From the NCBI GenBank assembly GCA_029781535.1, contig JAKOWL010000250.1, positions 1 through 64,000 on the forward strand: DNA of 64,000 nt, read 5' to 3'. This document shows positions 21,915-32,240 of the stretch, one piece after another (the stretch's first letter is position 1; each line of letters begins with the position of its first letter). Below the pieces are notes generated by a model, which worked only from the letters and a program-made list of their open reading frames with translations, was not told where the DNA came from and did no database searches. Source of the DNA: Pseudomonadota bacterium. GTDB taxonomy: Bacteria; Pseudomonadota; Gammaproteobacteria; Burkholderiales; Methylophilaceae. Made by a program: the position numbers and the translations under genes.

Positions 21915-23471
21915 ATGAAAAAATACTATGGCATCTTTGTTGCGTTGCTCATCAGCGTCAGCCTTAATGGCTGCGGCACCAACCCTGTCACCAAGAAAAA
22001 AGAGTTCCAGTTCGTTTCCGAATCACAGGAAATTGCCATGGGGCAACAAAACTATTCACCTGCACGCCAATCGCAAGGCGGGGATTATACGATTGACCCT
22101 GAGCTGACAGCTTATGTGCAAAGCATCGGTAAACGGCTGGCAGCGGTTTCCGACCGGCCTGAACTGCCTTACGAGTTCGTGGTGCTGAACGATTCCATTC
22201 CCAATGCATGGGCAATGCCCGGCGGCAAGATTGCCTTTAATCGTGGCATTTTGTACGAGCTGAACAGCGAGGCAGAACTTGCTGCAGTGATGGGGCACGA
22301 AATCGTTCACGCAGCTGCACGCCATGGCGCCAAAGGCGTAGAGCGCGGCGTGTTTATGCAAGGCGCGATGATCGCGGTAGGTTTGGCTACTCAGGATAAC
22401 AACTACCAGAACCTCATTGTCGGCGCCAGCCAGTTGGGAGCACAACTGGCGACCATGAAATATGGCCGTGACGCGGAAAGCGAATCCGACTATTACGGTA
22501 TGAAATACATGAAGAAAGCTGGTTACGACCCTACTGCTGCAGTCACTTTGCAGGAAACATTTGTACGCCTGAGCGAAGGCAAACAAACCAATTGGCTGGA
22601 AGGCCTGTTTGCCAGCCACCCGCCGTCTCCGGAGCGGGTCGCCGCCAACAAGGAAACCCTGGCCAAACTAGGCGCAGGTGGAGAATGGGGTAAAGAAATC
22701 TATGCGCAAAAAGTTGCCAAGGTAAAAGCCACCCAAGCTGCATATAAAGCCTATGACGACGGCGTGAAAGCGCTGCAAAAGGGCGATACGGCTACTGCCA
22801 CAAAATTAGCGCAGGAAGCGATTCGGATCGAGCCGAGAGAAGCGCGTTTCCAGGAGCTTCTCGGTGATATCGCACTATCGCAAAAGAAAAACCAGGAAGC
22901 GCTGGGCTACTACGAAAAATCCATCAAAATGCAGCCAGATTACTTCAAACCCCACATTCAGAGCGGCATTGCTCTGTATAACATGGGCAAGAAGAAAGAA
23001 GCCGAGCCTTTTCTGATTCGCGCCAATGAGTTATTGCCAACTGCACCAGGCCATGCCCTACTGGGGAACATCGCCGAGGAACGTGGCGATGTCGATGGCG
23101 CACTGCAACATTATCAAATCGCCGCCAGCTCCAACTCCGAGATCGGTCAGCAGGCAGGCGCACGCGCCGTGCATCTGGACTTGCCGCGCAACCCTGGCAA
23201 ATACATCCGTTCCGGCGCATTGGCAGACAATGCCGGCAACTTGTATGCCGTGGTGGAAAACGCCACCAGCACGCCAATCGGTCGAGTGCAGGTACATGTC
23301 ATCAAATACGACGCGCAGACCGGCCGAGCAATCGGCCAGTCACGCCCGATGCTTATCAACGGCATACAACCTGGCAAACGCAACCAGATAGCCATAGGCG
23401 AACGCATCAGCACCCCGCAGGAAGCCCAACTATACAGGGTGGTAGTAGATGCGGCTGAATTGGCAAAATAG
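21915..23471 (+). CDS. M48 family metalloprotease lipoprotein with TPR repeats (BepA-like)
   Basis: Lipobox LNGCGTN; HEIVHAAARH zinc motif; C-terminal TPR-like repeats. Confidence 0.88.
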   Translation: MKKYYGIFVALLISVSLNGCGTNPVTKKKEFQFVSESQEIAMGQQNYSPARQSQGGDYTIDPELTAYVQSIGKRLAAVSDRPELPYEFVVLNDSIPNAWAMPGGKIAFNRGILYELNSEAELAAVMGHEIVHAAARHGAKGVERGVFMQGAMIAVGLATQDNNYQNLIVGASQLGAQLATMKYGRDAESESDYYGMKYMKKAGYDPTAAVTLQETFVRLSEGKQTNWLEGLFASHPPSPERVAANKETLAKLGAGGEWGKEIYAQKVAKVKATQAAYKAYDDGVKALQKGDTATATKLAQEAIRIEPREARFQELLGDIALSQKKNQEALGYYEKSIKMQPDYFKPHIQSGIALYNMGKKKEAEPFLIRANELLPTAPGHALLGNIAEERGDVDGALQHYQIAASSNSEIGQQAGARAVHLDLPRNPGKYIRSGALADNAGNLYAVVENATSTPIGRVQVHVIKYDAQTGRAIGQSRPMLINGIQPGKRNQIAIGERISTPQEAQLYRVVVDAAELAK

Positions 23472-23533
23472 TTGGAATTCAGGCACAATGGCTGAAAACA
23501 ACCATCCTTGCAATCTGATAAGAGACTAGCATT

Positions 23534-24670
23534 ATGTCCAGTCAAGCTAGCAACAAGACCGAATCTTTACGACCACAAACCGAGACCTTAGCTATCGACC
23601 AGTCTAAGTTCGGCTTCCTTTTCAAGGCGCTGTGGCTGGGCAGCGTTGTTGCTGTCCTCATGAGCATCATCCGCATCCAGTATTCCTTGGTGATTAGCTT
23701 ATCTAATATCGCCTTTGCGATTATCGCGCTAATCATGGCGCATTATCTGCGACGCAATCCCCAGCATGTGAACTGGTTCAGCAACGCGGCCATCAGTTTG
23801 TACTGGGTGCTATTTCTGGCTATCTTCATTCTGGCGCCATATAACAAAACGCGCTTTGTACTTTTCTTTCTGCTCGCAGCGGCGGCTTTGTTTCTCAAAG
23901 GCCGGAAACTGGGTCTTTGGTGGGTTATCGCCATTCTGGCTTCTGTCGTTGTCACACACGCCGTTATGCCTGACTCCGGCTATTCCAACCTGGATATCGT
24001 GACTGGGGTAATACACACGCTGGCTCTGCTAGTCATCTTCGAGTTTCACGAAAAAATGGTGCGGCAACAGCATGCTCAGTTGCAGAAAACCAACCAGCAA
24101 CTGGATGAGCAGGTACATCAGCGAACCTTGGCGCTGCAGGAAGCCAACAAGGCGCTGGAACTGGAAAAGGAACACTTGCGCCATCTTACCTTTCACGATC
24201 ACCTGACCGGTCTATACAACCGTCAGAAAATCGAGGAGGCGTTCGAATATGAAAAGAGCCAATTTGACCGCTATCATGAGCCCTTCTCGCTATTACTGAT
24301 CGACGTAGACCATTTCAAGAAAATCAATGATCAACTTGGCCATGAAATTGGTGATGACACATTGATAGAAATCGCCGGCATTCTCCAGAGATACACCCGC
24401 GTCAGCGATGCCGCTGCGCGCTGGGGCGGAGATGAGTTCCTGATCATCGCCACCAAAACCGACTCGGAGAAAGTAAAGTCGCTGGCTGAAAGTATCCGCA
24501 GCCACATCGAGCACGCCCAATTGACGGCACATGATGGTAATAAAGTGACTGTCTGTATCGGCACAGCTACCGTGACTCCGGACGACACCTTGAAAACGAT
24601 GCTGCGGCGCGCTGACAACGCCTTGTACGAAGCCAAACGTGCCGGGCGCAATTGCATCAGAATACAGTAA
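23534..24670 (+). CDS. Membrane-anchored diguanylate cyclase
   Basis: N-terminal TM helices, coiled coil, RWGGDEFLII with RVSD I-site five residues upstream. Confidence 0.92.
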   Translation: MSSQASNKTESLRPQTETLAIDQSKFGFLFKALWLGSVVAVLMSIIRIQYSLVISLSNIAFAIIALIMAHYLRRNPQHVNWFSNAAISLYWVLFLAIFILAPYNKTRFVLFFLLAAAALFLKGRKLGLWWVIAILASVVVTHAVMPDSGYSNLDIVTGVIHTLALLVIFEFHEKMVRQQHAQLQKTNQQLDEQVHQRTLALQEANKALELEKEHLRHLTFHDHLTGLYNRQKIEEAFEYEKSQFDRYHEPFSLLLIDVDHFKKINDQLGHEIGDDTLIEIAGILQRYTRVSDAAARWGGDEFLIIATKTDSEKVKSLAESIRSHIEHAQLTAHDGNKVTVCIGTATVTPDDTLKTMLRRADNALYEAKRAGRNCIRIQ

Positions 24671-24688
24671 CTTATCCAAAAAACCAGC

Positions 24689-25183
24689 ATGCATTCCCAA
24701 GGCTTTCCGCCTGTCGCCGACAAGAATGCCAGACTACTGATTCTAGGCTCTTTACCTGGGCAGGAATCACTGCGGCAACAGCAATACTACGCCCACCCGC
24801 GCAATGCTTTCTGGAAAGTGATGGGGGCTGTATTGGGCGTTCCTTCAAGCCTGCCATATTTGCAACGCTGCCAGGGTTTAAAAAATGCGGGGGTGGCATT
24901 GTGGGATGTCTGCGCTTCGGCCCATCGCCCAGGCAGCATGGATGGTGCCATCCAGCCGGATAGTGTCATTCCGAACGACATTGCCGATTTCCTGGCACAA
25001 CACGCACAAATCCAGCTGGTCTGCTTTAATGGCGCCACGGCAGCAACATTGTTCCGCAAGCATATCCACCCGCATGTGAACATAGCGACCTGCCAGCTGC
25101 CCTCCACCAGCCCGGCACACGCAGGCATGTCATTGGCACAAAAGATCGAGAAGTGGCGGGTGATCCAGCAAGCAGTTCGCTAA
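24689..25183 (+). CDS. DNA-deoxyinosine/uracil glycosylase-like (UDG superfamily)
   Basis: LLILGSLPGQESLRQQQYYAHPRNAFWKVM and SPAHAGMS motifs. Confidence 0.75.
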   Translation: MHSQGFPPVADKNARLLILGSLPGQESLRQQQYYAHPRNAFWKVMGAVLGVPSSLPYLQRCQGLKNAGVALWDVCASAHRPGSMDGAIQPDSVIPNDIADFLAQHAQIQLVCFNGATAATLFRKHIHPHVNIATCQLPSTSPAHAGMSLAQKIEKWRVIQQAVR

Positions 25184-25188
25184 CTCCC

Positions 25189-25268
25189 GTGCGCGTTCAT
25201 TATTAGAACAGACGCTCTGGAAGCCAATCTGCATGCGGCCTACAGGACGGGCAATCCGATAATGAAAG
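25189..25268 (+). repeat. ~80-nt intergenic repeat element, copy C
   Basis: GTGCGCGTTCATTAT...ATAATGAAAG with 8-bp perfect terminal inverted repeat TTCATTAT/ATAATGAA. Confidence 0.6.
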
Positions 25269-25289
25269 AATTAGCGAAATGATTGGCAG

Positions 25290-26933
25290 CTACATGCCCA
25301 GCATCTCGCGGGCATGACTGAGCGCCGTCCCGGTAATTTGGACGCCACCCAGCATGCGGGCGATCTCTTCAATCCTTTCCTCTTCACTGAGCGGATGGAT
25401 ATGACTGAGTGTTTGCCCGTTACTCTGAGACTTGCGCACTTGCAGATGATGTTGCGCCTGTGCTGCCACCTGCGGCAAGTGTGTAATGACCAGCACTTGG
25501 CTTTGCTGCCCGAGCATATTTAGCAATCGGCCTACCACTTCTGCAACGGCACCGCCGATGCCTACATCCACCTCATCGAAGATCATGGTAGGTGTGGTGC
25601 CTTTTTTGGCAGTAGCCACATGCAGCGCCAGGCTGATGCGTGACAGTTCACCGCCGGAAGCCACTTTATTGAGTGGTCGCGGGGAAACTCCGGCATGACC
25701 GGCCACCATGAATTCGACATGTTCCAGCCCATGCGCAGATGGCGCTTGCGGCGTGACCTCGACTACAAACTTCCCGCCAGCCAGCGACAGCGTCTGCATG
25801 TGTTGCGTGATTTGCGCTGACAGCTCGGCAGCGGCCTTGGCACGGCCTTCACTTAATATTCTGGCTGCCTGCTTGTAGGCATTTTCAGCTTGCAGACAAC
25901 GGCCAGCCAACACGCCGTCATCGGCAAATCCTTCCAGCTCGACTATTCTGGCATGCCCCTGAGCCAGCACATCGGCGATCTCTTCCACACGCAGACGGTA
26001 TTTGCGCGCTGCATCGTGGATAGCCTGCATCTGGTTATCCACTTCCTGCAAGCGCTCAGGATCCAACTCGGTGCGCTGCAGGTAGCGGTTTAAAAAACGG
26101 TTGGCCTCTTCCGCCTGAATCAGCGCGTTGTTAATGATCTCTAGCGGCTCGTTGAGCTGGGTGTCATATTCGGCTACCTGCTGTAGCTGGTTATATGCCT
26201 GCGACAGCAGATCACGCGCATTGATCTCGGCCTCACCCAATAGGTTGGCGCCAGTCTCCACCCCTTGCAGCAAAGCTGCCCCGTGGCTTAAACGTGCATG
26301 TTCCGCTTGCAGATCCGCCCACATTTCGGCACTGAAATTCAGCTGCGCCAGTTCGCGGTTCTTGTCGCGCAGTTCAGCCAATTCATCGGCATAGGCTGTC
26401 GCGTTCTGCTCGAAGGCCTTGCGCTGTCTATCCAGTTCAATCCATGTCTTATAGCAGCTTGCTACCTGCTGCACCCGGGTATGCAAGCCTGCGAACTCAT
26501 CCAGAATCTGACGCTGCGTGGCAGTCTTGAGCAGGCTGTGGTGCATGTTCTGGCTATAGATGTCCACCAGCAGGTCTCCCAGCTCCTTGAGCTGCCCTAC
26601 CGTGACCGAAACCCCATTGATGAAAGCACGGCTGCGGCCATCCGCATACAGCACGCGACGCAGCAACAGACTATCATCCTCGGCTATCTCGTTATCTTCC
26701 AGCCACTTCCTGGCGGATTCCGTGTTATCGAACGTGGCCGCAATGTCGGCTCTCTCGCAGCCTGCACGGGTCACCACACCATCGCCACGCGCACCTAGTG
26801 CGAGTGACAACGCATCGATAAGAATGGATTTCCCGGCACCGGTTTCGCCGGTGAGTGTAGTAAAACCAGCGAGGAACTCGAGATCAAGTGCATCAACAAT
26901 GATGAAATCACGAATGGAAAGGCTTTGCAGCAT
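25290..26933 (-). CDS. recN: DNA repair protein RecN
   Basis: LTGETGAGKSILIDALSLALGARG; MIFDEVDVGIGGAVAEVVG. Confidence 0.97.
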   Translation of the reverse strand: MLQSLSIRDFIIVDALDLEFLAGFTTLTGETGAGKSILIDALSLALGARGDGVVTRAGCERADIAATFDNTESARKWLEDNEIAEDDSLLLRRVLYADGRSRAFINGVSVTVGQLKELGDLLVDIYSQNMHHSLLKTATQRQILDEFAGLHTRVQQVASCYKTWIELDRQRKAFEQNATAYADELAELRDKNRELAQLNFSAEMWADLQAEHARLSHGAALLQGVETGANLLGEAEINARDLLSQAYNQLQQVAEYDTQLNEPLEIINNALIQAEEANRFLNRYLQRTELDPERLQEVDNQMQAIHDAARKYRLRVEEIADVLAQGHARIVELEGFADDGVLAGRCLQAENAYKQAARILSEGRAKAAAELSAQITQHMQTLSLAGGKFVVEVTPQAPSAHGLEHVEFMVAGHAGVSPRPLNKVASGGELSRISLALHVATAKKGTTPTMIFDEVDVGIGGAVAEVVGRLLNMLGQQSQVLVITHLPQVAAQAQHHLQVRKSQSNGQTLSHIHPLSEEERIEEIARMLGGVQITGTALSHAREMLGM

Positions 26934-26943
26934 ACGAACTTGA

Positions 26944-27813
26944 TTATGACCAATTCAACTTGTTGCGCAGCATGTCGAAATAACAATAATTGAGAGGATG
27001 CAGCAGCGTAATCATCTGTTGTGCACGCTGAATCACCACTTTGTCGCCCTGCTCCATATCCAGTTGGATCTGCCCGTCAAAGCTGACCTGCGCATCATCC
27101 GCCTGTACCACTGTCACCTCGATCTTGCTGGCACTGCTGACTGCGATAGGTCGATTAGACAATGTATGCGGACTGACGGGCACCAATGCGATCGCCTCGA
27201 CATTCGGATGCAGGATTGGACCGCCCGCACTCAATGAATAAGCCGTAGTACCTGTTGGCGTACTGACGATCAACCCATCTGCGCGCTGTTTTTGCAAGAA
27301 TTTGCCATCGATATGCACTTCGAATTCCAGTAGGCGCACGCAGCTTTTCACCACCACGTCATTCATGGCCACGCCAGCGTGAAGCAGTTTATTTTGGCGG
27401 AACACTTGCGCGCTGAAGAACATGCGCGTCTCTCTCTGGAAATCACCAGCCAGAATGTGGTCTATCGAACTCAGCATCTCCTCGGCACGCAGGTCGGTCA
27501 GAAAGCCAAAGCGCCCGCGGTTGATACCGACCAGTGGTACCGGATTTTGCGCCAAGGCCCGCGCCACGCTAAGCATAGTACCATCGCCGCCCATGACGAT
27601 CACCATATCCACTCTGGCGCCGATATCGGCCAGCGGCACGGTATTGAATCCTTTCAGATGTGCGTGTTCTGCGGTGTTTTGCTCCACCCATACGCTGATA
27701 TCTTTGGATTGCAGATGATGCGCCAGATCTGCCAGGTCGCTTTGCATTTGCTGCAACGCGTCGTGGTTCATGTATTTGCCGACAATACCGATACTATTGA
27801 ATGCTTGAGTCAT
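26944..27813 (-). CDS. nadK: NAD kinase
   Basis: MGGDGTMLSVARAL; TPTGTTAYSLSAGGPI. Confidence 0.97.
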   Translation of the reverse strand: MTQAFNSIGIVGKYMNHDALQQMQSDLADLAHHLQSKDISVWVEQNTAEHAHLKGFNTVPLADIGARVDMVIVMGGDGTMLSVARALAQNPVPLVGINRGRFGFLTDLRAEEMLSSIDHILAGDFQRETRMFFSAQVFRQNKLLHAGVAMNDVVVKSCVRLLEFEVHIDGKFLQKQRADGLIVSTPTGTTAYSLSAGGPILHPNVEAIALVPVSPHTLSNRPIAVSSASKIEVTVVQADDAQVSFDGQIQLDMEQGDKVVIQRAQQMITLLHPLNYCYFDMLRNKLNWS

Positions 27814-27904
27814 GGCAGTATTAAATCATAAAACCACCCGCAGAATGAAACATGAATAGCTTTTTTGGATAGCTTTTTATTCAATGCAAAGGCAAAATAG
27901 CAGC

Positions 27905-28939
27905 ATGCAAAAAAGTCTGGACAAACGCGCGCAAACCCTGCTGAAAACTCTTATCGAGCACTATGTGGCCGAAGGTCAGCCTATCGGTTCGCGTACTTTG
28001 CTGCAGCACTCCGGTCTGGATGTCAGCTCGGCGACCATCCGTAACGTCATGTCTGATCTTGAGAACCTGGGATTTGTCGCCAGCCCGCACACCTCGGCCG
28101 GACGCATCCCTACCCAGCGCGGCTACCGGTTCTTTGTGGACACCCTGCTGACCGTACAGCCACTGGAGAGCAGGAAAATCGAACAACTTCAGAGCGAACT
28201 GAATCCGGCAAGGCTCGGCAATGCACAGGAGCTCATTAGTACCGCAGCCAACATGCTTTCCGGACTTACACAATTCGCAGGCGTGGTCATGCTGCCCAAA
28301 CGCTCCTCGCTAGCCTTGAAGCATCTGGAATTTTTACCGCTGGCTGAAAAACGTATTCTGCTAATCATCGTCACCAATGATGGCAATGTGCAGAACCGCG
28401 TGCTGATAACAGAAAAAGCCCATTCCCCCGCAGAACTGACTCAGGCAAGCAACTACTTCAACGCGCATTATGCTGGACAGACATTTGAATCCGTGCAGGC
28501 AAAACTGAACGCCGAACTGAAGAGCATGCAATCCGACATCAGCCGCCTGATGGCTGCTGCCGTAGAAGCCAGCAACCATGCGCTTGGCAGGCAGGATAAT
28601 GTCGTGATTGCCGGAGAACGCAACCTGCTGCAGGTGGATGATTTAAGCACCAATGTCGCCACGTTACGCAAACTGTTTGATCTGTTCGAACAGCGCACAT
28701 CCCTGCTGCAGTTACTGGATTACAGCCAGAAGGCCCAAGCCATGCAGGTATTCATTGGCAACGAGGCTGGCGTCAGCCCACTGGACGAATGCAGCATGGT
28801 CACCGCACCCTATGAAGTAAATGGCCAGATCGTCGGAACGCTGGGTGTGATTGGCCCAACGCGCATGGCTTACGAGCGTGTCATTCCGATTGTCGATGTG
28901 ACGGCGAAGCTGCTTTCCAGCGCACTTTCCAATCACTAA
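27905..28939 (+). CDS. hrcA: Heat-inducible transcriptional repressor HrcA
   Basis: [42 protein letters not shown]. Confidence 0.97.
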   Translation: MQKSLDKRAQTLLKTLIEHYVAEGQPIGSRTLLQHSGLDVSSATIRNVMSDLENLGFVASPHTSAGRIPTQRGYRFFVDTLLTVQPLESRKIEQLQSELNPARLGNAQELISTAANMLSGLTQFAGVVMLPKRSSLALKHLEFLPLAEKRILLIIVTNDGNVQNRVLITEKAHSPAELTQASNYFNAHYAGQTFESVQAKLNAELKSMQSDISRLMAAAVEASNHALGRQDNVVIAGERNLLQVDDLSTNVATLRKLFDLFEQRTSLLQLLDYSQKAQAMQVFIGNEAGVSPLDECSMVTAPYEVNGQIVGTLGVIGPTRMAYERVIPIVDVTAKLLSSALSNH

Positions 28940-29087
28940 GCAAACAGATACAATGGGCGCCAGCGCAGTTCTCGCATCCAAATAACTCCAATCAGAACTA
29001 AATTCACAAGGGAAGTTTTACCAGGAAACTGGTGTCGTTTCGGACATTTCGAAACGAATTGATATTGATAATTTAGGAGAGTAAAAG

Positions 29088-29306
29088 ATGACTTCATTTG
29101 TAAAACGAGGTACAGCCTTGGTTTGCTTGATGGGTGTTTTGACCATGACTGGCTGCGGCACAATGTCCACACGCGGCAAGAACACCGCGATTGGTGCAGG
29201 CATAGGCGCAGTCGGCGGCGCAGTGCTGACTGGGGGCAGCGCATTGGGCACTGTCGGCGGCGCTGCAATTGGCGGATATATCGGCAATCAAATCCACAAA
29301 CGCTAG
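29088..29306 (+). CDS. Small glycine-zipper lipoprotein (OsmB-like)
   Basis: Lipobox LTMTGCGT; GAGIGAVGGAV...GGAAIGGYIGNQ. Confidence 0.8.
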   Translation: MTSFVKRGTALVCLMGVLTMTGCGTMSTRGKNTAIGAGIGAVGGAVLTGGSALGTVGGAAIGGYIGNQIHKR

Positions 29307-29320
29307 ATTTTATGCAGCTT

Positions 29321-29347
29321 AAAAAGGCGCGCTTGCGCCTTTTTTTG
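29321..29347 (+). terminator. Rho-independent terminator
   Basis: AAAAAGGCGC-GCTT-GCGCCTTTTTTT. Confidence 0.85.
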
Positions 29348-29408
29348 CTTTTGGCGCCTACAATTCGCGGTCATGGCTATTCAATTGGCTTTAAATTAGA
29401 ATAAACAC

Positions 29409-30530
29409 ATGTCTTACTTTAATCCGGAACCACCTTACCAACACGGCGATCAGTTGAAAGTTGGCATTCTGCTCGCCAACCTGGGTACGCCGGACGCCCC
29501 AACCAGCACAGCCTTGCGGCCTTATCTAAAACAGTTCCTGTCTGACCGGCGCATTGTCGAAATCCCGCGTGCGATTTGGTGGCTGATTCTCAATGGCATC
29601 ATTTTGAATAGCCGACCGAAAAAATCTGCCGAGAAATACGCACAAGTTTGGATGAAGGAAGGATCGCCTTTACTGGTATATGCACAGCGGCAAGCAAAAC
29701 TGCTGCAAGGCTATCTGGGTGAAAAAATCAAATCCCCTTTTGCCGTGGAAATCGGCATGACTTATGGTAACCCAAATATGCAAAGTGCGATTGAAAAATT
29801 GAAAGCTGCACACTGTGACCGTATTCTGGTGGTTCCCATGTACCCGCAATATGCTGCCAGCAGCACAGCCGCTGCACTGGATGCCGTTTGGCGCGTATTG
29901 CTAAAGATGCGCGACGTGCCAGCCATTCGTACCACAAAACATTATCATGACCACCCGGCTTATATCGCCGCACTGACCCAGCACGTGAACGCATACTGGA
30001 TGGTCAATCGCCGCCCGGATTTTGACAATGGCGATAAACTCGTCATGAGTTTCCATGGTGTACCAAAATTCCATCTGCTGAAAGGTGATCCATACCACTG
30101 CGAATGTCACAAGACCGCGCGCTTGTTGGCAGAATCACTGGGGCTGAAAGAAGGCCAATATCAAGTAGCGTTCCAGTCCCGCTTCGGCCGTCAGGAATGG
30201 CTACAGCCATATTTGGCCAACACTTTGGAAAATCTGGGAAAGAATAAAACCAAACGCGTTGATGTAATCTGCCCGGGGTTCAGCTGCGATTGCCTGGAAA
30301 CGCTGGAAGAAATCGCCATGGAAGGCAAACATATCTTTACCAGCAACGGTGGTGGCGATTACCAGTACATTCCTGCGCTGAACGATAGCGACGCGTGGAT
30401 ACATGCCCTGACCCAGATTACGCTGGAGAACCTGCAAGGCTGGGCAACAGCGGATTGGGATGCTGCCAAGGCAAAAGCCGAGCTGTCCGCTACAAAAAGC
30501 CAGGCGCAGGCTTTGGGCGCAAAAGAATAA
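29409..30530 (+). CDS. hemH: Ferrochelatase
   Basis: [33 protein letters not shown]. Confidence 0.97.
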   Translation: MSYFNPEPPYQHGDQLKVGILLANLGTPDAPTSTALRPYLKQFLSDRRIVEIPRAIWWLILNGIILNSRPKKSAEKYAQVWMKEGSPLLVYAQRQAKLLQGYLGEKIKSPFAVEIGMTYGNPNMQSAIEKLKAAHCDRILVVPMYPQYAASSTAAALDAVWRVLLKMRDVPAIRTTKHYHDHPAYIAALTQHVNAYWMVNRRPDFDNGDKLVMSFHGVPKFHLLKGDPYHCECHKTARLLAESLGLKEGQYQVAFQSRFGRQEWLQPYLANTLENLGKNKTKRVDVICPGFSCDCLETLEEIAMEGKHIFTSNGGGDYQYIPALNDSDAWIHALTQITLENLQGWATADWDAAKAKAELSATKSQAQALGAKE

Positions 30531-30571
30531 GCGTTATACTTAAACATTCTCGCTTTGCCTCCGTTAAACCG

Positions 30572-30694
30572 ATAAATTCATTAAAAGAGATGAAGTGCCA
30601 GGAGCCGCGGAGCGAATGACGAAGACATATGATGTTCATAGGCTAGGAATGAGCGAGCACGCGACAACGCAATTCGCTCTCAGAATGAATTTAT
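30572..30694. repeat. Long inverted repeat enclosing the hldD leader and start codon
   Basis: ATAAATTCATT-aaa-AGAG (30572-30589) pairs with CTCT-cag-AATGAATTTAT (30677-30694); nested GAGCGAAT (30610) / ATTCGCTC (30672). Confidence 0.55.
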
Positions 30695-31667
30695 GATTAT
30701 TATCACTGGCGGCGCAGGCATGATAGGCTCTATCACCGCCTGGCACTTTAACACACACCTCAATCGCGATGATTTGGTGATCGTTGACCATGTCACGCAC
30801 GAAGACCAATGGCAGAATCTGGTCAAACGCCGTTATGCGTTTTATCTGAATAAAGATCAACTATTTGCCTGGCTGGAAGGCCGCAAAGGCATAGATGCGG
30901 TCATCCACATGGGCGCCATCAGTGCCACTACCGAACGTGATTTCAACAAGCTTGTCGCCGACAATATCCAGTATTCCCAAGCTTTATGGACGTGGTGCGC
31001 ACAGAATAAAGTGCCGTTCTTCTATGCCAGCTCTGCCGCCACATATGGCAACGGTGATGCTGGGTATGATGACGCCAGCATTGATAATCTGCGTCCACTT
31101 AACGGCTATGGTTATTCCAAACATTTCTTTGACCAATGGGTATTGCGTCAGGTCAATGAAAAACAACCTGCGCCGCCAAGCTGGGCAGGTTTCAAGTTCT
31201 TCAACGTTTACGGCCCTAACGAATACCACAAAGGCAGGATGGCGAGTGTAGCGTTCCATACCTTCAACCAGTTCAGCCAGACTGGCGCGATGAAGCTCTT
31301 CAAGAGTGATAGAACCAGTGTGGCAGACGGCGAACAGCAGCGCGATTTCGTGTATGTGAAAGATTGTGCCGCCATCATGGCCCACTTCTTTGCCGGAAAA
31401 GGTGCGAACGGCATCTACAACATTGGTACCGGTAAAGCTCGCACGTTCCGTGACTTGGCTACCAATGTCATGGCCAGCATGGAAAGAACGCCTAATATCG
31501 CCTATATCGACATGCCGGATGACCTGAAGGGAAAATACCAGTATTTCACCGAAGCACCGATGGATAAGATCCGCGCGGCCGGCTACTCGGCGCCGATGAC
31601 CAGCCTGGAAGACGGCGTGCGCGATTATGTGCAAAACTATCTAATGAAATCAGACCCTTACTGTTAG
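30693..31667 (+). CDS. hldD: ADP-L-glycero-D-manno-heptose-6-epimerase
   Basis: MIIITGGAGMIGS; KFFNVYGPNEYHKGRMASV. Confidence 0.95.
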   Translation: MIIITGGAGMIGSITAWHFNTHLNRDDLVIVDHVTHEDQWQNLVKRRYAFYLNKDQLFAWLEGRKGIDAVIHMGAISATTERDFNKLVADNIQYSQALWTWCAQNKVPFFYASSAATYGNGDAGYDDASIDNLRPLNGYGYSKHFFDQWVLRQVNEKQPAPPSWAGFKFFNVYGPNEYHKGRMASVAFHTFNQFSQTGAMKLFKSDRTSVADGEQQRDFVYVKDCAAIMAHFFAGKGANGIYNIGTGKARTFRDLATNVMASMERTPNIAYIDMPDDLKGKYQYFTEAPMDKIRAAGYSAPMTSLEDGVRDYVQNYLMKSDPYC

Positions 31668-31676
31668 GGACCCAAG

Positions 31677-32240
31677 ATGAAATATGTAGATTTTTTAAAA
31701 ACCCAGCATGCCGTGCATATGCAGATGTATGAAGCGCTGCCTGCCTTGTTCCCTTTAATCTCAGAAGTAGGCATACTTCTGCAAGCGACCATCAAAAACG
31801 GTGGAAAGATATTGTTATGCGGCAATGGCGGCAGCGCTGCGGATAGCCAGCATATCGCCGCAGAAATTGTCGGCCGTTTCCAGAAGGAACGTAAAGGCTT
31901 GCCATCTATCGCTTTGACCACAGACACGTCTATCCTGACTTCCGTCGGCAACGATTACGGTTATGACTATATCTTTGCCCGTCAGGTAGAGGCATTATGC
32001 ACCCCGAAAGATGTGCTGATTGGCCTGACAACCAGTGGCAATAGCGCAAATGTCGTCAGAGCCATCGAGACAGCCAATGAGATAGGTGCTGTCACTATCG
32101 GCCTTACCGGCGGCACCGGCGGCAAAATGAACGCCTTGTGCACACATAACATCGTCGTGCCCAGCAATATCACCGCACGCGCGCAAGAAGCGCACATCTT
32201 TATCGGTCATTGTCTGTGCGAGATCATTGAAAGCGACTGA
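31677..32240 (+). CDS. gmhA: D-sedoheptulose 7-phosphate isomerase
   Basis: [26 protein letters not shown] domain; TGATG overlap with hldE. Confidence 0.95.
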   Translation: MKYVDFLKTQHAVHMQMYEALPALFPLISEVGILLQATIKNGGKILLCGNGGSAADSQHIAAEIVGRFQKERKGLPSIALTTDTSILTSVGNDYGYDYIFARQVEALCTPKDVLIGLTTSGNSANVVRAIETANEIGAVTIGLTGGTGGKMNALCTHNIVVPSNITARAQEAHIFIGHCLCEIIESD

